The notes below the pieces were generated by a model that worked only from the letters and a program-made list of their open reading frames with translations, searched no databases and was not told the origin of the DNA. A program made the position numbers and the translations under genes. A stretch of DNA of 64,000 nucleotides from an uncultured Chlorobiaceae bacterium (GTDB taxonomy: Bacteria > Bacteroidota > Chlorobiia > Chlorobiales > Chlorobiaceae), in contig CAIRXW010000030.1 in assembly GCA_903882665.1 (NCBI GenBank), positions 55,989 to 119,988 of the forward strand, read 5' to 3'. Below are positions 18,875 to 27,382 of this stretch, piece by piece; positions within the stretch are counted from its first letter, which is position 1, and each line of letters begins with the position of its first letter.

Positions 18875-19231
18875 TCAAGAGAGCTTCAATAAAACATCGG
18901 CCGGGATATGAAGCTTTTCATGCAGGAGTCGAATCTGCCGTACCGATAATGGCCGTTTCCTGTTTAACAGGTCACTTGTCCGGCTTTTTGAGCCGATTAT
19001 TTTTGTCAAATCCTGTTGGTCAAGTCCAATTTGATCCATTCGAAACTTGATAGCTTCTATCGGGTCGGGACTATCCATAGGAAAGTGCTCCTCTTCATAG
19101 TTTTCAATCAAAATACCAAGGATTTCGAGTTCGTCGCCCTCTGTTGTATCCGGTTTCGCTGTAAATATCTCCTCAAGGCGCTCGAGCGCCTGTTGATAGT
19201 CCTGCTCTGTCTTTATCGGTCTGATCTGCAT
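18875..19231 (-). CDS. higA: HigA-type antitoxin (helix-turn-helix)
   Basis: A 118-residue antitoxin and likely autorepressor of the HigBA type II module. Residues 1-60 are acidic and helical (ALERLEEIF, GDELEILGILIENYEEEHFP, then DPIEAIKFRM). The HTH follows: GLDQQDLTKIIGSKSRTSDLLNRK, written here only in part (QDLTKIIGSKSRTSDLLN). ATG at 19229-19231 was chosen over the upstream open frame because it is the usual family start (MQIRPIKTEQDYQQAL). It begins 10 bases after the toxin stop, the toxin-first order typical of higBA. Confidence 0.9.
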   Translation of the reverse strand: MQIRPIKTEQDYQQALERLEEIFTAKPDTTEGDELEILGILIENYEEEHFPMDSPDPIEAIKFRMDQIGLDQQDLTKIIGSKSRTSDLLNRKRPLSVRQIRLLHEKLHIPADVLLKLS

Positions 19232-19241
19232 GACACGCTCC

Positions 19242-19535
19242 TTAAATTTGTGTTGCATCAATTTTATCGTATTCGGCATGAGTTCCCACAAACCGGATGA
19301 ACAGTTGTCCATAATCGAAGTTAATCATGGCAATCAGCCGGTATTTGTTGCCTTTGATGTTGAATACAACCCGGTTGCTGCTCAAAATGCTTGCAGTTGG
19401 AAAGTCTTGTTTCAATTCATTTGGTGAACACCAATAAGTTTGCCGAACCTCCCTGAACCAGGCTTTGAGCGGCTGTTCAGCATCGCTATGCTCAGTCCAA
19501 AACTGAGGCAGGGTTTTTCGTGAAATAACTCGCAA
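19242..19535 (-). CDS. higB: HigB-type mRNA interferase toxin
   Basis: A 97-residue RelE-superfamily toxin that cleaves ribosome-bound mRNA. It begins RVISRKTLPQFWTEHSDAEQP and ends with the diagnostic FVGTHAEYDKIDA; the middle has NKYRLIAMINFDYGQLFIRF, the central sheet of the fold. The start is a TTG (19533-19535), as no ATG or GTG exists between it and the upstream stop and the family start is conserved here. It appears intact, with its antitoxin immediately downstream. Confidence 0.9.
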   Translation of the reverse strand: MRVISRKTLPQFWTEHSDAEQPLKAWFREVRQTYWCSPNELKQDFPTASILSSNRVVFNIKGNKYRLIAMINFDYGQLFIRFVGTHAEYDKIDATQI

Positions 19536-19573
19536 AGCGTCACTTGGTTATGGTTTTGCCTCAAATATACAAA

Positions 19574-19590
19574 GTTCCCAAGGAGGGAAC
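19574..19590. promoter_or_regulatory. Candidate HigA operator palindrome
   Basis: Perfect inverted repeat GTTCCC-AAGGA-GGGAAC, 38 bases upstream of the higB start. Position and symmetry fit an autoregulatory antitoxin operator; assignment is inferred. Confidence 0.4.
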
Positions 19591-19950
19591 AATAAGAAAT
19601 CAAATCAAAGTTTCAGCCGTACAAAAAAGCAATACAAACCCTTGTTGCCAATCGCTCCGCCACCAAAGCGGAGGCAGGCAAATCATTTGCAGCTCCAGGC
19701 CGCAAAGCAGCAGCGAGCGGGGGGAGGTGAGAGCAGTTATGTTTTTTTGCGGCGCTGCTCGGGGTTGGCAATGATATTAGCGGGGCAACCGGGTATTTGA
19801 GGGGCGTCAAAGAAATCAGTTCTTGCCGCCCTTCTTCATGCACATGTCTTTATGCGGGTGCTGTTTCTTCAGCTTGCGAAGCTGATAACCAGTCGTATTC
19901 GCAAAAAAGCCTTGGCGAAAATCAACTATTCTCCGTATCCTTGGTGATTT
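19591..19950. other. Intergenic region, 360 bases, no gene recognised
   Basis: Lies upstream of higB and downstream of the FBPase gene. A small hairpin CTCCGC/GCGGAG is at 19655-19673. The stretch 19640-19760 is more GC-rich than its surroundings and may be decayed coding sequence; a 76-codon minus frame there matches nothing I know. Confidence 0.4.
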
Positions 19951-21051
19951 TTATGTGCGTATTTGAAACCGTTCATCCAGCGATTTGAGCTTTTCCATAA
20001 TACCGGTGTATTCCAGTTCGGACATGGGAAGCATTGCCGCGCCAAAGAAACCCTGCCTTCTCATATCAATGGCTTTATTTGAAACATTGACGCGAACCGT
20101 ATCCCAGAAAGGATGAGCAAAGGTATCCACAGCTTCGGTTAATTTGCCATTGTGCATTGAAAATGCGGCACAGCTTACTACCGGAGGCCCATCGAAATAA
20201 CTGATACCCGATTGTAACGTTACCGGCATTAATGGCATCTGATGGGAACCCCGCATACAGCCGGCAACATATGGGCCGATAGCAAATGGAGCAAGGAGCT
20301 CTCCTGTTGCGGGGAAATTTTTCTGTACTCGTACAAGCATTACCGGGTCGTCTTTGCCGGTATATTTTCCAGCGATGTTATGCAGTCTTGATGTGGAAAC
20401 AGCGGCAGCCTGATCTCCTGTTGAACGGGACCAAATGGATTCTACAACATAACGCTCGGTATCACGCAATAACGTGGCTATAGCATAAAGGTCTTCAGGA
20501 GCATTGAGTTCAATAATCCTGTCGCCCTCAGTGTGGTTCACGTCCATGATAATAAAACGAAATCCATTTGACATGCCCGGCGAAAGCATCAGGCCCGGAG
20601 TATTCATTGGATCGACGAAGGCCATATATAATGGCAGGTTATAACAGCCGGGATCCGTTTTGTCGGCTGCAAAAAATAAAAAGGGTTCATCAGGGCGCTC
20701 ATCGAATTCAAATTCGGCTACTGCGGGCCCCATACCGCGAACGTTACCGGAAAAAGCATCTTTGAGCAAATCCTGACCGGCACCATAAAGCCCTTGCTGC
20801 CGGGCTACCTGCGTGCCTTTCATGAATGCATCCCAGCATAATTTATGGATAGCTTCGAAGCCTGTTCCATGTGTATGCGTCATTAAAATTGCTATGTCAT
20901 CCCCGGTATAGCTGATATAACTGTCGATAAGAAGTTTCTGGCCTTGATCATGTACGTATGAGGCAACCGTGTCAAGCAGTTGCCTGGAAGGCTGAATATG
21001 TCCGCCTATAGAGCCGATATCGGCTTTTATGACACTTACTGTAACTTTCAT
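19951..21051 (-). CDS. fbp: Class V fructose-1,6-bisphosphate aldolase/phosphatase (archaeal type)
   Basis: Bifunctional gluconeogenic enzyme that condenses triose phosphates and dephosphorylates fructose-1,6-bisphosphate, giving one-way flow to hexoses. The 366 residues start VTVSVIKADIGSIGGHIQPS, the hallmark of the class V family: Asp and His bind Mg and substrate. Later landmarks are YTGDDIAILMTHTHG, FMKGTQVARQQGLYGAGQDL, GPAVAEFEFDERP, and SYFDGPPVVSCAAF. Length is right. A strong AAGGAG stands before the ATG. The type is common in archaea and in autotrophic bacteria such as green sulfur bacteria. It is alone on its strand. Confidence 0.94.
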   Translation of the reverse strand: MKVTVSVIKADIGSIGGHIQPSRQLLDTVASYVHDQGQKLLIDSYISYTGDDIAILMTHTHGTGFEAIHKLCWDAFMKGTQVARQQGLYGAGQDLLKDAFSGNVRGMGPAVAEFEFDERPDEPFLFFAADKTDPGCYNLPLYMAFVDPMNTPGLMLSPGMSNGFRFIIMDVNHTEGDRIIELNAPEDLYAIATLLRDTERYVVESIWSRSTGDQAAAVSTSRLHNIAGKYTGKDDPVMLVRVQKNFPATGELLAPFAIGPYVAGCMRGSHQMPLMPVTLQSGISYFDGPPVVSCAAFSMHNGKLTEAVDTFAHPFWDTVRVNVSNKAIDMRRQGFFGAAMLPMSELEYTGIMEKLKSLDERFQIRT

Positions 21052-21252
21052 TCCTTTATTCTCCTTCGGTTTAGCGTGTGCATTTTAAAGTAATCGAGAC
21101 CGAATGAATTTTACCAAATGAACGTTATTGATTTCTCTATAGCCTACTCAGTATATAATTTGTGTTATTAAAAACTTTTTTCCATGTTTTATCGCTGGAA
21201 TTTTGAAAAGCTGACATGAGTCGCCATAAAGGGGAAGTCGGCAGGGATGGTT

Positions 21253-22842
21253 TTACCCTTCGGTTTTGAATTCAGAAGTGGTATGGAACTCAAGCTCAGG
21301 ATAGTCATCCCTTGCAATTTTCAGCATCCAGTCGCTTTCGGCAAAAAAGACGGGGTGATCTTCCTTGTCGTGCGCAATGGCGTTCCATTTGCGGCGCAGA
21401 AACTCTTCAAGCATCTCCTTGTTGCTGCCGGTAATCCAGAATGCCTTTTTGAAGCGCAGGGGAGTGAAGTCGCACTGGGCACCATATTCGTGTTCCAGAC
21501 GGAACTTGATGACGTCGAACTGCAACTCTCCAACCGTACCGATAATTTTTCGGGCACCATGCTGGATAAAAAGCTGGGCAACTCCCTCTTCGGTGAGCTG
21601 GCGTACGCCCTTGTCGAGCTGTTTGGCTTTCATCGGGTCGCGGTTTTCAAGCGCCTTGAAGATTTCTGGAGAAAAGCTTGGTATGCCACGGAAATGCAGC
21701 TCTTCACCTTCGGTAAGGCTGTCGCCGATTTTGAGGGAGCTGTTGTCGTAGAGGCCGATGACGTCGCCTGGCCATGATTCATCAACAACACTTTTTTCAT
21801 TCGCCATGAACTGTGTCGGGCTTGAAAATCGTATTTTTTTCTTGAGTCGGGTGTGGTAGTAGAACTTGTTGCGCTCAAAACTGCCGGAGCAGATGCGGAA
21901 AAATGCGGTGCGGTCGCGGTGGTTGGGGTCGAGATTGGCGTGGATTTTAAAGACAAATCCGCTCATTGGCTCTTCCGAAGCTTTGACGATGCGTTCTGTT
22001 GCCTCCCGTTCATCGGGGCTTGGCGCGACAGCGAGGAACGTTTCGAGCAGTTCCCTGACTCCGAAGTTGTTGATGGCGCTGCCGAAAAAGACCGGCGCGA
22101 GCAGTCCTGCGCGGTAGGTCTCCTCGTGAAAAGGTTCATAGACCCCTTCAATCAGGGCAACGTCTTCCCGAAGTTTTTTGCCGAAACTTTCCGGAATCCA
22201 TTTATCCAGTTCAGGATCGTTCAGATCATTGACCCGTATATTGCTTTCGCTGATGCGGGTGGTATTGGCCTCAAAAAGGTTGAGCTCTTTGTTGTAGAGG
22301 TTGTAGACACCCTTGAAGGTCTGCCCTTGGCTGATTGGCCAGGTCAGTGGTCTGACACTGATTTGCAGCTTGTGTTCAAGCTCGTCAAGCAGTTCAAAGG
22401 GGTTGCGCCCTTCACGATCCATCTTGTTGATAAAGATGATGACCGGAGTCTGGCGCATCCGGCACACCTCCATCAGCTTTTCAGTCTGCTCCTCTACCCC
22501 TTTGACGCAATCGACCACAAGAATGACGCTGTCAACGGCGGTCAGTGTGCGGTAGGTATCTTCGGCAAAGTCCTTGTGGCCCGGTGTGTCGAGAATGTTG
22601 ACCCGTTTTCCCGCATACTCAAACCCCATGACCGATGTGGCAACGGAGATTCCGCGCTGCTTTTCGATTTCCATGAAGTCACTGGTTGCGGTTTTGCGGA
22701 TTTTGTTGCTTTTTACAGCTCCTGCGGTCTGAATTGCACCACCAAAGAGCAGGAATTTTTCTGTCAGTGTGGTTTTTCCGGCATCAGGATGGCTGATGAT
22801 GGCAAATGTTTTGCGTCTTGCGGTCTCTTTTAGTAAATCCAT
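21253..22842 (-). CDS. prfC: Peptide chain release factor 3 (RF3)
   Basis: Translational GTPase that recycles RF1/RF2 from the ribosome. From the ATG at 22840-22842 the protein is 529 residues, the same length as the E. coli enzyme. It starts [20 protein letters not shown], with P-loop [10 protein letters not shown], switch motif [26 protein letters not shown], and the RF3-specific [13 protein letters not shown] and [12 protein letters not shown]. The frame is open 49 codons upstream, but that part is not conserved-looking. It is divergent from the ABC transporter operon. Confidence 0.95.
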   Translation of the reverse strand: MDLLKETARRKTFAIISHPDAGKTTLTEKFLLFGGAIQTAGAVKSNKIRKTATSDFMEIEKQRGISVATSVMGFEYAGKRVNILDTPGHKDFAEDTYRTLTAVDSVILVVDCVKGVEEQTEKLMEVCRMRQTPVIIFINKMDREGRNPFELLDELEHKLQISVRPLTWPISQGQTFKGVYNLYNKELNLFEANTTRISESNIRVNDLNDPELDKWIPESFGKKLREDVALIEGVYEPFHEETYRAGLLAPVFFGSAINNFGVRELLETFLAVAPSPDEREATERIVKASEEPMSGFVFKIHANLDPNHRDRTAFFRICSGSFERNKFYYHTRLKKKIRFSSPTQFMANEKSVVDESWPGDVIGLYDNSSLKIGDSLTEGEELHFRGIPSFSPEIFKALENRDPMKAKQLDKGVRQLTEEGVAQLFIQHGARKIIGTVGELQFDVIKFRLEHEYGAQCDFTPLRFKKAFWITGSNKEMLEEFLRRKWNAIAHDKEDHPVFFAESDWMLKIARDDYPELEFHTTSEFKTEG

Positions 22843-23151
22843 TATGGGTATCGGCTCTCTCGGCTTCCAGTGTGCTGCGCTTCGCTGGGTATGGTGAAAA
22901 AAATAGTGTTGCCTGCCGCACAGGGTAACGTGTAAAATTTCTTCAGCTTCCAGCGATGGCTGGCGGGACTGCGGCTTTTTTGTCGGCAAAGATACGAAGA
23001 TAGGGCTTAAAAACAGAATCCGGGGGATTCTCCGAACAATTTTGCCATGAGATTATCAGGCAATACCGTATTTTCGGTTTCTATTCTGACCGCACTATGT
23101 TTGGATAATGAATTTCTTGAGATGTAAATTAATTGAAAAAAAGGAGTTGTT
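22843..23151. other. Divergent intergenic region, 309 bases
   Basis: Holds the promoters of prfC (minus) and of the ABC transporter operon (plus). The plus-strand gene has a strong ribosome-binding site, AAAAGGAGTTGTT, just before 23152. No other gene is supported. Confidence 0.5.
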
Positions 23152-23934
23152 ATGAGAAGTACCATGCTCGGCAGAGTAATTGCTCTCTTTTTTTGCTCAT
23201 GCGTGATGCTGTCGGGCTGCAGCAAAAGAGAAAAAATCAGTGGGCTGCAACAACTGGACGGCAAAGAGTTTGCAATCCCGACCGGTACCGTGGCCGATCA
23301 GCTTGTGTTGTCAAAGTTAAAGAACGCCAAATTCAAGTATTTTAACAGCGTCATGGATGCTGTTATTGCCGTTAAATCGGGCAAGGCGGATGCTGCGGCC
23401 TATGATGAGCCTATCCTGAAAAACATTGCGGCTAAAAACAGTGGCCTTGTTGTGCTGAAGGAGATGATTACGGTCGATAACTATGGGTTCGCGGTCCGCC
23501 TCAATGACGGGGAGTTGAAAAAAACAATAGATGCGGTGGTGGGTGAGTTGAAACGTGATGGAACGACGGACAAGATGATGAAGCGCTGGTTCCCTGCAAC
23601 GGGAAATCCAGCCCCAATGCCGGAGATTGCGTCAGGCGAAGGCACTGGCGTTTTGAGGATGGGCACGGCAAGCGTTACGGAGCCCTTTTCATTTGTTGAT
23701 GGGTCGGGAGGGGTTGTGGGTTATGATATCGAACTTGCCCGGCGAATCGCAAAAAAACTGGACAAGAAGCTTGTGATTGTGAATATGGATTTTGGAGGAA
23801 TGATCCCGGCATTGATTTCGGGCAAGGTTGATATGATTGCCGCCTGTATCACCATTACCAGTGAGCGGTCGAAGCAGGTTCTTTTTTCTGAACCCTATTA
23901 TACCGGCGGCATTGCTGCGCTTGTCAGAGAATGA
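23152..23934 (+). CDS. Amino-acid-type ABC transporter binding lipoprotein with permuted lobes
   Basis: Solute receptor of an ABC importer. Residues 1-23 are a lipoprotein signal with lipobox LSGC (Cys23). The rest is a family 3 binding protein in the wrong order. Residues 33-148 match lobe 2 and the return helix of normal members (LDGKEFAIPTGTVADQL, AVKSGKADAAAYDEP, YGFAVR, then DKMMKRWF). Residues 167-260 match the normal N-terminal lobe 1: VLRMGTASVTEPFSFVDG, VVGYDIELARRIAKKL, IPALISGKVDMIAA, ITSERSKQVLFSEPYY. The chain stops where a normal protein would continue into lobe 2. Total length, 260 residues, is normal, so nothing is simply missing. Stop overlaps the permease start by 4 bases. 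The ligand is unknown; polar amino acid is the default guess. Confidence 0.88.
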   Translation: MRSTMLGRVIALFFCSCVMLSGCSKREKISGLQQLDGKEFAIPTGTVADQLVLSKLKNAKFKYFNSVMDAVIAVKSGKADAAAYDEPILKNIAAKNSGLVVLKEMITVDNYGFAVRLNDGELKKTIDAVVGELKRDGTTDKMMKRWFPATGNPAPMPEIASGEGTGVLRMGTASVTEPFSFVDGSGGVVGYDIELARRIAKKLDKKLVIVNMDFGGMIPALISGKVDMIAACITITSERSKQVLFSEPYYTGGIAALVRE

Positions 23935-24749
23935 GCGGTTTTGAAAAACATAAAGACACCGGAATGCCAAGGGTTACCCTGAAACATGGTTTGCTGTTCA
24001 TGGCTGCCTGTGGCCTCCTTTTCCTGTTACCCAGCCTTAGTCAGGCGTCATTTTTTGCCTCTTTTGTCAGGAGCTTTCAGAGCAATATCATGCAGGAGAA
24101 CCGTTATCTCCTTATTCTTGATGGATTAAAAACGACCATCATTATCTCGGTTTTTTCAACTCTTTTCGGGACACTGCTCGGGGCGCTGGTCTGTTTTATG
24201 CGCATGTCGCGCAACAGGGCGATGAGTCTCATTGCGAAGGCCTATATCTCGGTTTTGCGTGGCACTCCCGTGCTGGTGTTCTTGATGCTGATGTTTTATG
24301 TCGTTTTTGCTTCGGTCGATGTCAATCCTGTTCTTGTTTCCGTTATTGCATTCGGGATGAATTTTGCAGCTTATGTCGCCGAAATTTACAGGGCTGGCAT
24401 CAACAGCATAGACAAGGGGCAGACAGAAGCTGGTATTGCCATGGGTTTTACCAGGGTCACTACCTTTCTTTTCATTGTTCTGCCTCAAACGGTTTTGCGC
24501 ATTTTGCCGGTTTATAAGGGGGAGTTTATTTCGCTTGTGAAAATGACCTCTGTTGTTGGCTATATCGCTGTGCAGGATTTGACGAAGGCCAGCGATATTA
24601 TCAGAAGCCGTACGTTTGATGCGTTTTTTCCGCTGGTCATGGTGGCAATCCTCTATTTCTCCATTTCATGGGTTCTTACGCTTTCACTGGAGTATGTCGA
24701 ACGGCTGGTCGACCCTAAATCAACAAGAAAGCAAATTGAAAGCGCATGA
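23931..24749 (+). CDS. Amino-acid-type ABC transporter permease (HisM/GlnP family)
   Basis: Inner-membrane channel subunit, 272 residues. An N-terminal extension with one hydrophobic segment (LLFMAACGLLFLLPSLSQA) precedes the usual five-helix HEQRo domain: ILDGLKTTIIISVFSTLFGT, the cytoplasmic YISVLRGTPVLVFLMLMFY, and the EAA loop AYVAEIYRAGINSIDKGQTEAG with FIVLPQTVLRILP. The gene overlaps both neighbours by 4 bases, so the three subunits are translationally coupled. Confidence 0.94.
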   Translation: MSGFEKHKDTGMPRVTLKHGLLFMAACGLLFLLPSLSQASFFASFVRSFQSNIMQENRYLLILDGLKTTIIISVFSTLFGTLLGALVCFMRMSRNRAMSLIAKAYISVLRGTPVLVFLMLMFYVVFASVDVNPVLVSVIAFGMNFAAYVAEIYRAGINSIDKGQTEAGIAMGFTRVTTFLFIVLPQTVLRILPVYKGEFISLVKMTSVVGYIAVQDLTKASDIIRSRTFDAFFPLVMVAILYFSISWVLTLSLEYVERLVDPKSTRKQIESA

Positions 24750-25831
24750 TAAAGGTAGAGCATCTTTCGAAAAAATTCGGAAATCTCGTTGTACTCAGGG
24801 ATGTCAATATTGAAATCAGGGAGGGGGAGGTTATTTCGGTAATCGGTCCTTCCGGCACCGGAAAAAGTACCTTGTTGCGCTGTATCAATCTGCTTGAGCG
24901 GCCAAGTGGCGGTTCAATCTTTATTGATGGAATTGATATTCTGGATTCGAAGAGTGATGTGCCGAAAATTCGACAGAAAATGAACATGGTTTTTCAGTCG
25001 TTCAATCTTTTTGCCCATCTCTCTGTCATGGACAATCTGACCATCGCTCCTATTAAACTGTTGGGCAAGGGTAAAAAAGAGGCTGAAGAGAAAGCCCTGG
25101 GCATCCTCACCATGGTGGGGCTCGCCGAAAAGGCCTGCAATTTTCCTGATGAACTTTCCGGCGGGCAGAAACAGAGGGTTGCTATTGCCCGTTGTCTGGC
25201 CATGGATCCTGAAATCATTCTTTTTGATGAACCAACCTCATCACTCGATCCGACCATGGTCAGTGAGGTATTGTCGGTTATTCGCCGTCTCGCCAAAGAT
25301 GGCATGACCATGGTTATTGTTACCCATGAAATGGATTTTGCCAGAGACCTCTCCAATCGTGTTTTGTATATGGATGAGGGGATTATTTATGAAGAAGGAA
25401 CGCCTGAGCAGATATTTGATAACCCGCAGAAGGAGAAAACCAGGGGCTTCATCAACAGGATAAGAAGTATCAACTATCATATTACCTCACCCAGATATGA
25501 TCCTCATACGATGAGTGCCGAAATAGAAGCTTTTTGTGAAAAGCAGATCCTGCCTCTGAAAACGCGACAGAATCTGCTGTTGATTGTTGAGGAGTTGCTC
25601 CGCATCTATACTCCTCTTCTTGCTACCACTTTTCTTGATCTGACCCTCGCCTATTCCGAAAAGAAACAGAGTGTTGAACTTGTGCTGGAAAGTGGAGGAG
25701 ATGGAGTGAACCCGCTCGACAAAAATCTCTTGCCTGACCATTCGGCAGAGAGCGCTATCTGGGGCATGATGCAGAGCATTGATTACCGTCGGGACAACGG
25801 CAAGAACAGGGTAACCCTTCTTTTGCAATAA
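24746..25831 (+). CDS. Amino-acid-type ABC transporter ATPase with extra C-terminal domain
   Basis: ATP-hydrolysing subunit. Residues 1-243 are a complete GlnQ-type ATPase: Walker A GPSGTGKST (34-42), Q-loop FQSFNLFAHL, signature LSGGQKQR, Walker B ILFDEPTSSLD and switch His in VTHEMDFA. Family members end near 245, but this protein runs to 361. The extra 115 residues start after NYHITSPRYDP and contain TRQNLLLIVEELLRI, then a strand-rich part ending NGKNRVTLLLQ. The order helix with EELL, strands, and a DGVNPLDK turn resembles the anti-sigma/GHKL-type ATPase fold with its N-box weakened. That is inference. It could regulate uptake. Confidence 0.9.
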   Translation: MIKVEHLSKKFGNLVVLRDVNIEIREGEVISVIGPSGTGKSTLLRCINLLERPSGGSIFIDGIDILDSKSDVPKIRQKMNMVFQSFNLFAHLSVMDNLTIAPIKLLGKGKKEAEEKALGILTMVGLAEKACNFPDELSGGQKQRVAIARCLAMDPEIILFDEPTSSLDPTMVSEVLSVIRRLAKDGMTMVIVTHEMDFARDLSNRVLYMDEGIIYEEGTPEQIFDNPQKEKTRGFINRIRSINYHITSPRYDPHTMSAEIEAFCEKQILPLKTRQNLLLIVEELLRIYTPLLATTFLDLTLAYSEKKQSVELVLESGGDGVNPLDKNLLPDHSAESAIWGMMQSIDYRRDNGKNRVTLLLQ

Positions 25832-25951
25832 CGATGATGATGGCCTTATCGTCCATATTCGAAAAGCTCTCGCTGTTTTGCCGCAGGGGCGAAAAAGGCT
25901 GATAGCTTGTTGCAAAGTGCCGAATTATTTGTTTCAGTCGCATTTATTAGG

Positions 25952-25980
25952 TTGCCGGATTTTGAAAAAATTGCTATACT
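25952..25980 (+). promoter_or_regulatory. Candidate sigma-70 promoter of ppa
   Basis: TTGCCG and TATACT are separated by exactly 17 bases, 40 bases upstream of the pyrophosphatase start codon. Confidence 0.5.
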
Positions 25981-26019
25981 TGCACAGCTTTTTTAACCAG
26001 ATACAAGCCCCGTCACGCT

Positions 26020-26553
26020 ATGAATTTTAATCCTTGGCACGATGTTGAGACAGGAGAGGGTCAACCCAATATCGTCAATGCCATTATCGAGATTTCCAAA
26101 GGCAGCAAAACAAAGTACGAACTTGACAAAAAAACCGGCATGCTGAGGCTTGACCGGGTGCTTTATTCTGCGGTTTTTTATCCGGCCAATTATGGATTTA
26201 TTCCAAAAACGCTTGGCGATGACCATGATCCGCTTGACATTCTTGTGATTTGCCAGTCTGACATTGTACCGATGTGCATGGTGAGGGCAAGGGTTATCGG
26301 TGTCATGCGCATGATCGATCATGGAGAGGGAGACGACAAAATTATTGCTGTTGCCGAAGATGATGTCAGCATGAGCAATGTTCACAACATCGATCAGTTG
26401 CCACCCTACTTCGCCTCCGAGTTAAAGCACTTTTTTGAAGAGTACAAATCGCTTGAAGAGAAGACCGTACTTGTTGAGGAGTTCCAGGGCGCTGAAATTG
26501 CCCGCCAGAGTATTGTTCATGCAATCGAAAACTACAAAAAAGTTTACGCATAA
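26020..26553 (+). CDS. ppa: Family I inorganic pyrophosphatase
   Basis: Hydrolyses pyrophosphate to two phosphates, driving biosynthetic reactions in the cytoplasm. The 177 residues carry the family signature [10 protein letters not shown] with its metal-binding aspartates, preceded by [13 protein letters not shown] and followed by [19 protein letters not shown]. The C-terminal Lys-rich helix ([10 protein letters not shown]) is typical. Length matches bacterial hexameric enzymes. Monocistronic, with its own promoter candidate and a strong terminator. Confidence 0.96.
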   Translation: MNFNPWHDVETGEGQPNIVNAIIEISKGSKTKYELDKKTGMLRLDRVLYSAVFYPANYGFIPKTLGDDHDPLDILVICQSDIVPMCMVRARVIGVMRMIDHGEGDDKIIAVAEDDVSMSNVHNIDQLPPYFASELKHFFEEYKSLEEKTVLVEEFQGAEIARQSIVHAIENYKKVYA

Positions 26554-26580
26554 GGTTTGCGCTGCATGATGATTGTGGTG

Positions 26581-26616
26581 AAAGGCGGTCATTGCCGAGG
26601 CAGTGACCGCCTTTTG
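26581..26616 (+). terminator. Rho-independent terminator of ppa
   Basis: AAAGGCGGTCATTGCC pairs with GGCAGTGACCGCCTTT, a 16-base stem with one wobble and a GA loop, followed by T-rich sequence, 27 bases after the ppa stop. Confidence 0.9.
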
Positions 26617-26645
26617 TGTCTTTTTTCTGGCTGAGTTATGACGGA

Positions 26646-26710
26646 AGTGCACTGAATCAACAACGTCCCCAAAGTTTTTGAGGAAGTGCACGTAGTCAAC
26701 AACGTCCCCC
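26646..26710 (+). repeat. REP-like intergenic repeat, copies 3 and 4 in tandem
   Basis: Two direct copies 39 bases apart: AGTGCACTGAATCAACAACG followed by TCCCC (26646-26670), and AGTGCACGTAGTCAACAACG followed by TCCCCC (26685-26710). They match the copies near 4650 and 10215. They lie between the ppa terminator and the next gene. Confidence 0.65.
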
Positions 26711-26787
26711 TGTTTTTTTTTGATGTGGTGGAAATGTGATATATTGGCCGGGTAATTTTTTTGTGGGTGAAACGCTTCATTTTTGAT

Positions 26788-27306
26788 ATGCTCTCATTAA
26801 CGATTGGTGAACTTGCGAAAAGGGCTGAACGGATAAAACTGGTCATTTCTGATAATGATGGTGTTTTTACGGATAACGGCGTCTATTATTCGGAGAGGGG
26901 AGAGGAGCTGAAGCGTTATTCCATCAGGGACGGGATGGGCGTTGAGCGGTTGAGAAATATTGGAATTGATACTGCTATCATGAGCGGCGAGGTTTCGCCA
27001 AGTATCAGGATGCGTGCCGAAAAGCTTGGGATAAAGCGGCTCTATCTTGGTGTCAAGGAGAAGTTGGCACTGCTTGACCGGGTCATTGCTGAGAGCGGTT
27101 TGCGGATGGATGAACTGGCCTATATTGGCGATGATGTCAATGATGTGGAGATTATGCGCGAGATCGCTTCAGTTGGATTGACGGCGTGCCCTCGTGATGC
27201 AACTGTTTTTGTTGACCCCTATATTTATTATCGTGCCCATGCTGATGGCGGGTACGGCGCATTCAGGGATTTTGCCGAGTGGCTGATCGAACTCAGAAAC
27301 TCCTGA
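26788..27306 (+). CDS. KdsC-like HAD phosphatase (ulosonate-8/9-phosphate phosphatase type)
   Basis: A 172-residue protein of the capless HAD family that removes phosphate from KDO-8-phosphate or a nonulosonic acid phosphate. Motif I is SDNDGVFTDNGVYY, motif II IMSGEVSPSIR, and motif III/IV GIKRLYLGVKEKL with YIGDDVNDVEIM. These are the KdsC-type motifs, with VDGV changed to NDGV. The ATG at 26788 is preferred; the frame also opens at a TTG at 26761. It lies 76 bases before a NeuB-like synthase gene, so the pair probably makes and dephosphorylates one ulosonic acid. Confidence 0.88.
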   Translation: MLSLTIGELAKRAERIKLVISDNDGVFTDNGVYYSERGEELKRYSIRDGMGVERLRNIGIDTAIMSGEVSPSIRMRAEKLGIKRLYLGVKEKLALLDRVIAESGLRMDELAYIGDDVNDVEIMREIASVGLTACPRDATVFVDPYIYYRAHADGGYGAFRDFAEWLIELRNS

Positions 27307-27382
27307 CTGTTTTTTTATCACTATCGATTCCGGGCATCTCTTTAAAGAGCATTGACGGTTCGTTTTATCAAAAGCAAAGGTT

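Noticed and set aside
21853..22833. 326-codon plus-strand frame
   Set aside because: Lies wholly antisense to prfC, which is a certain gene; the frame is a composition effect.
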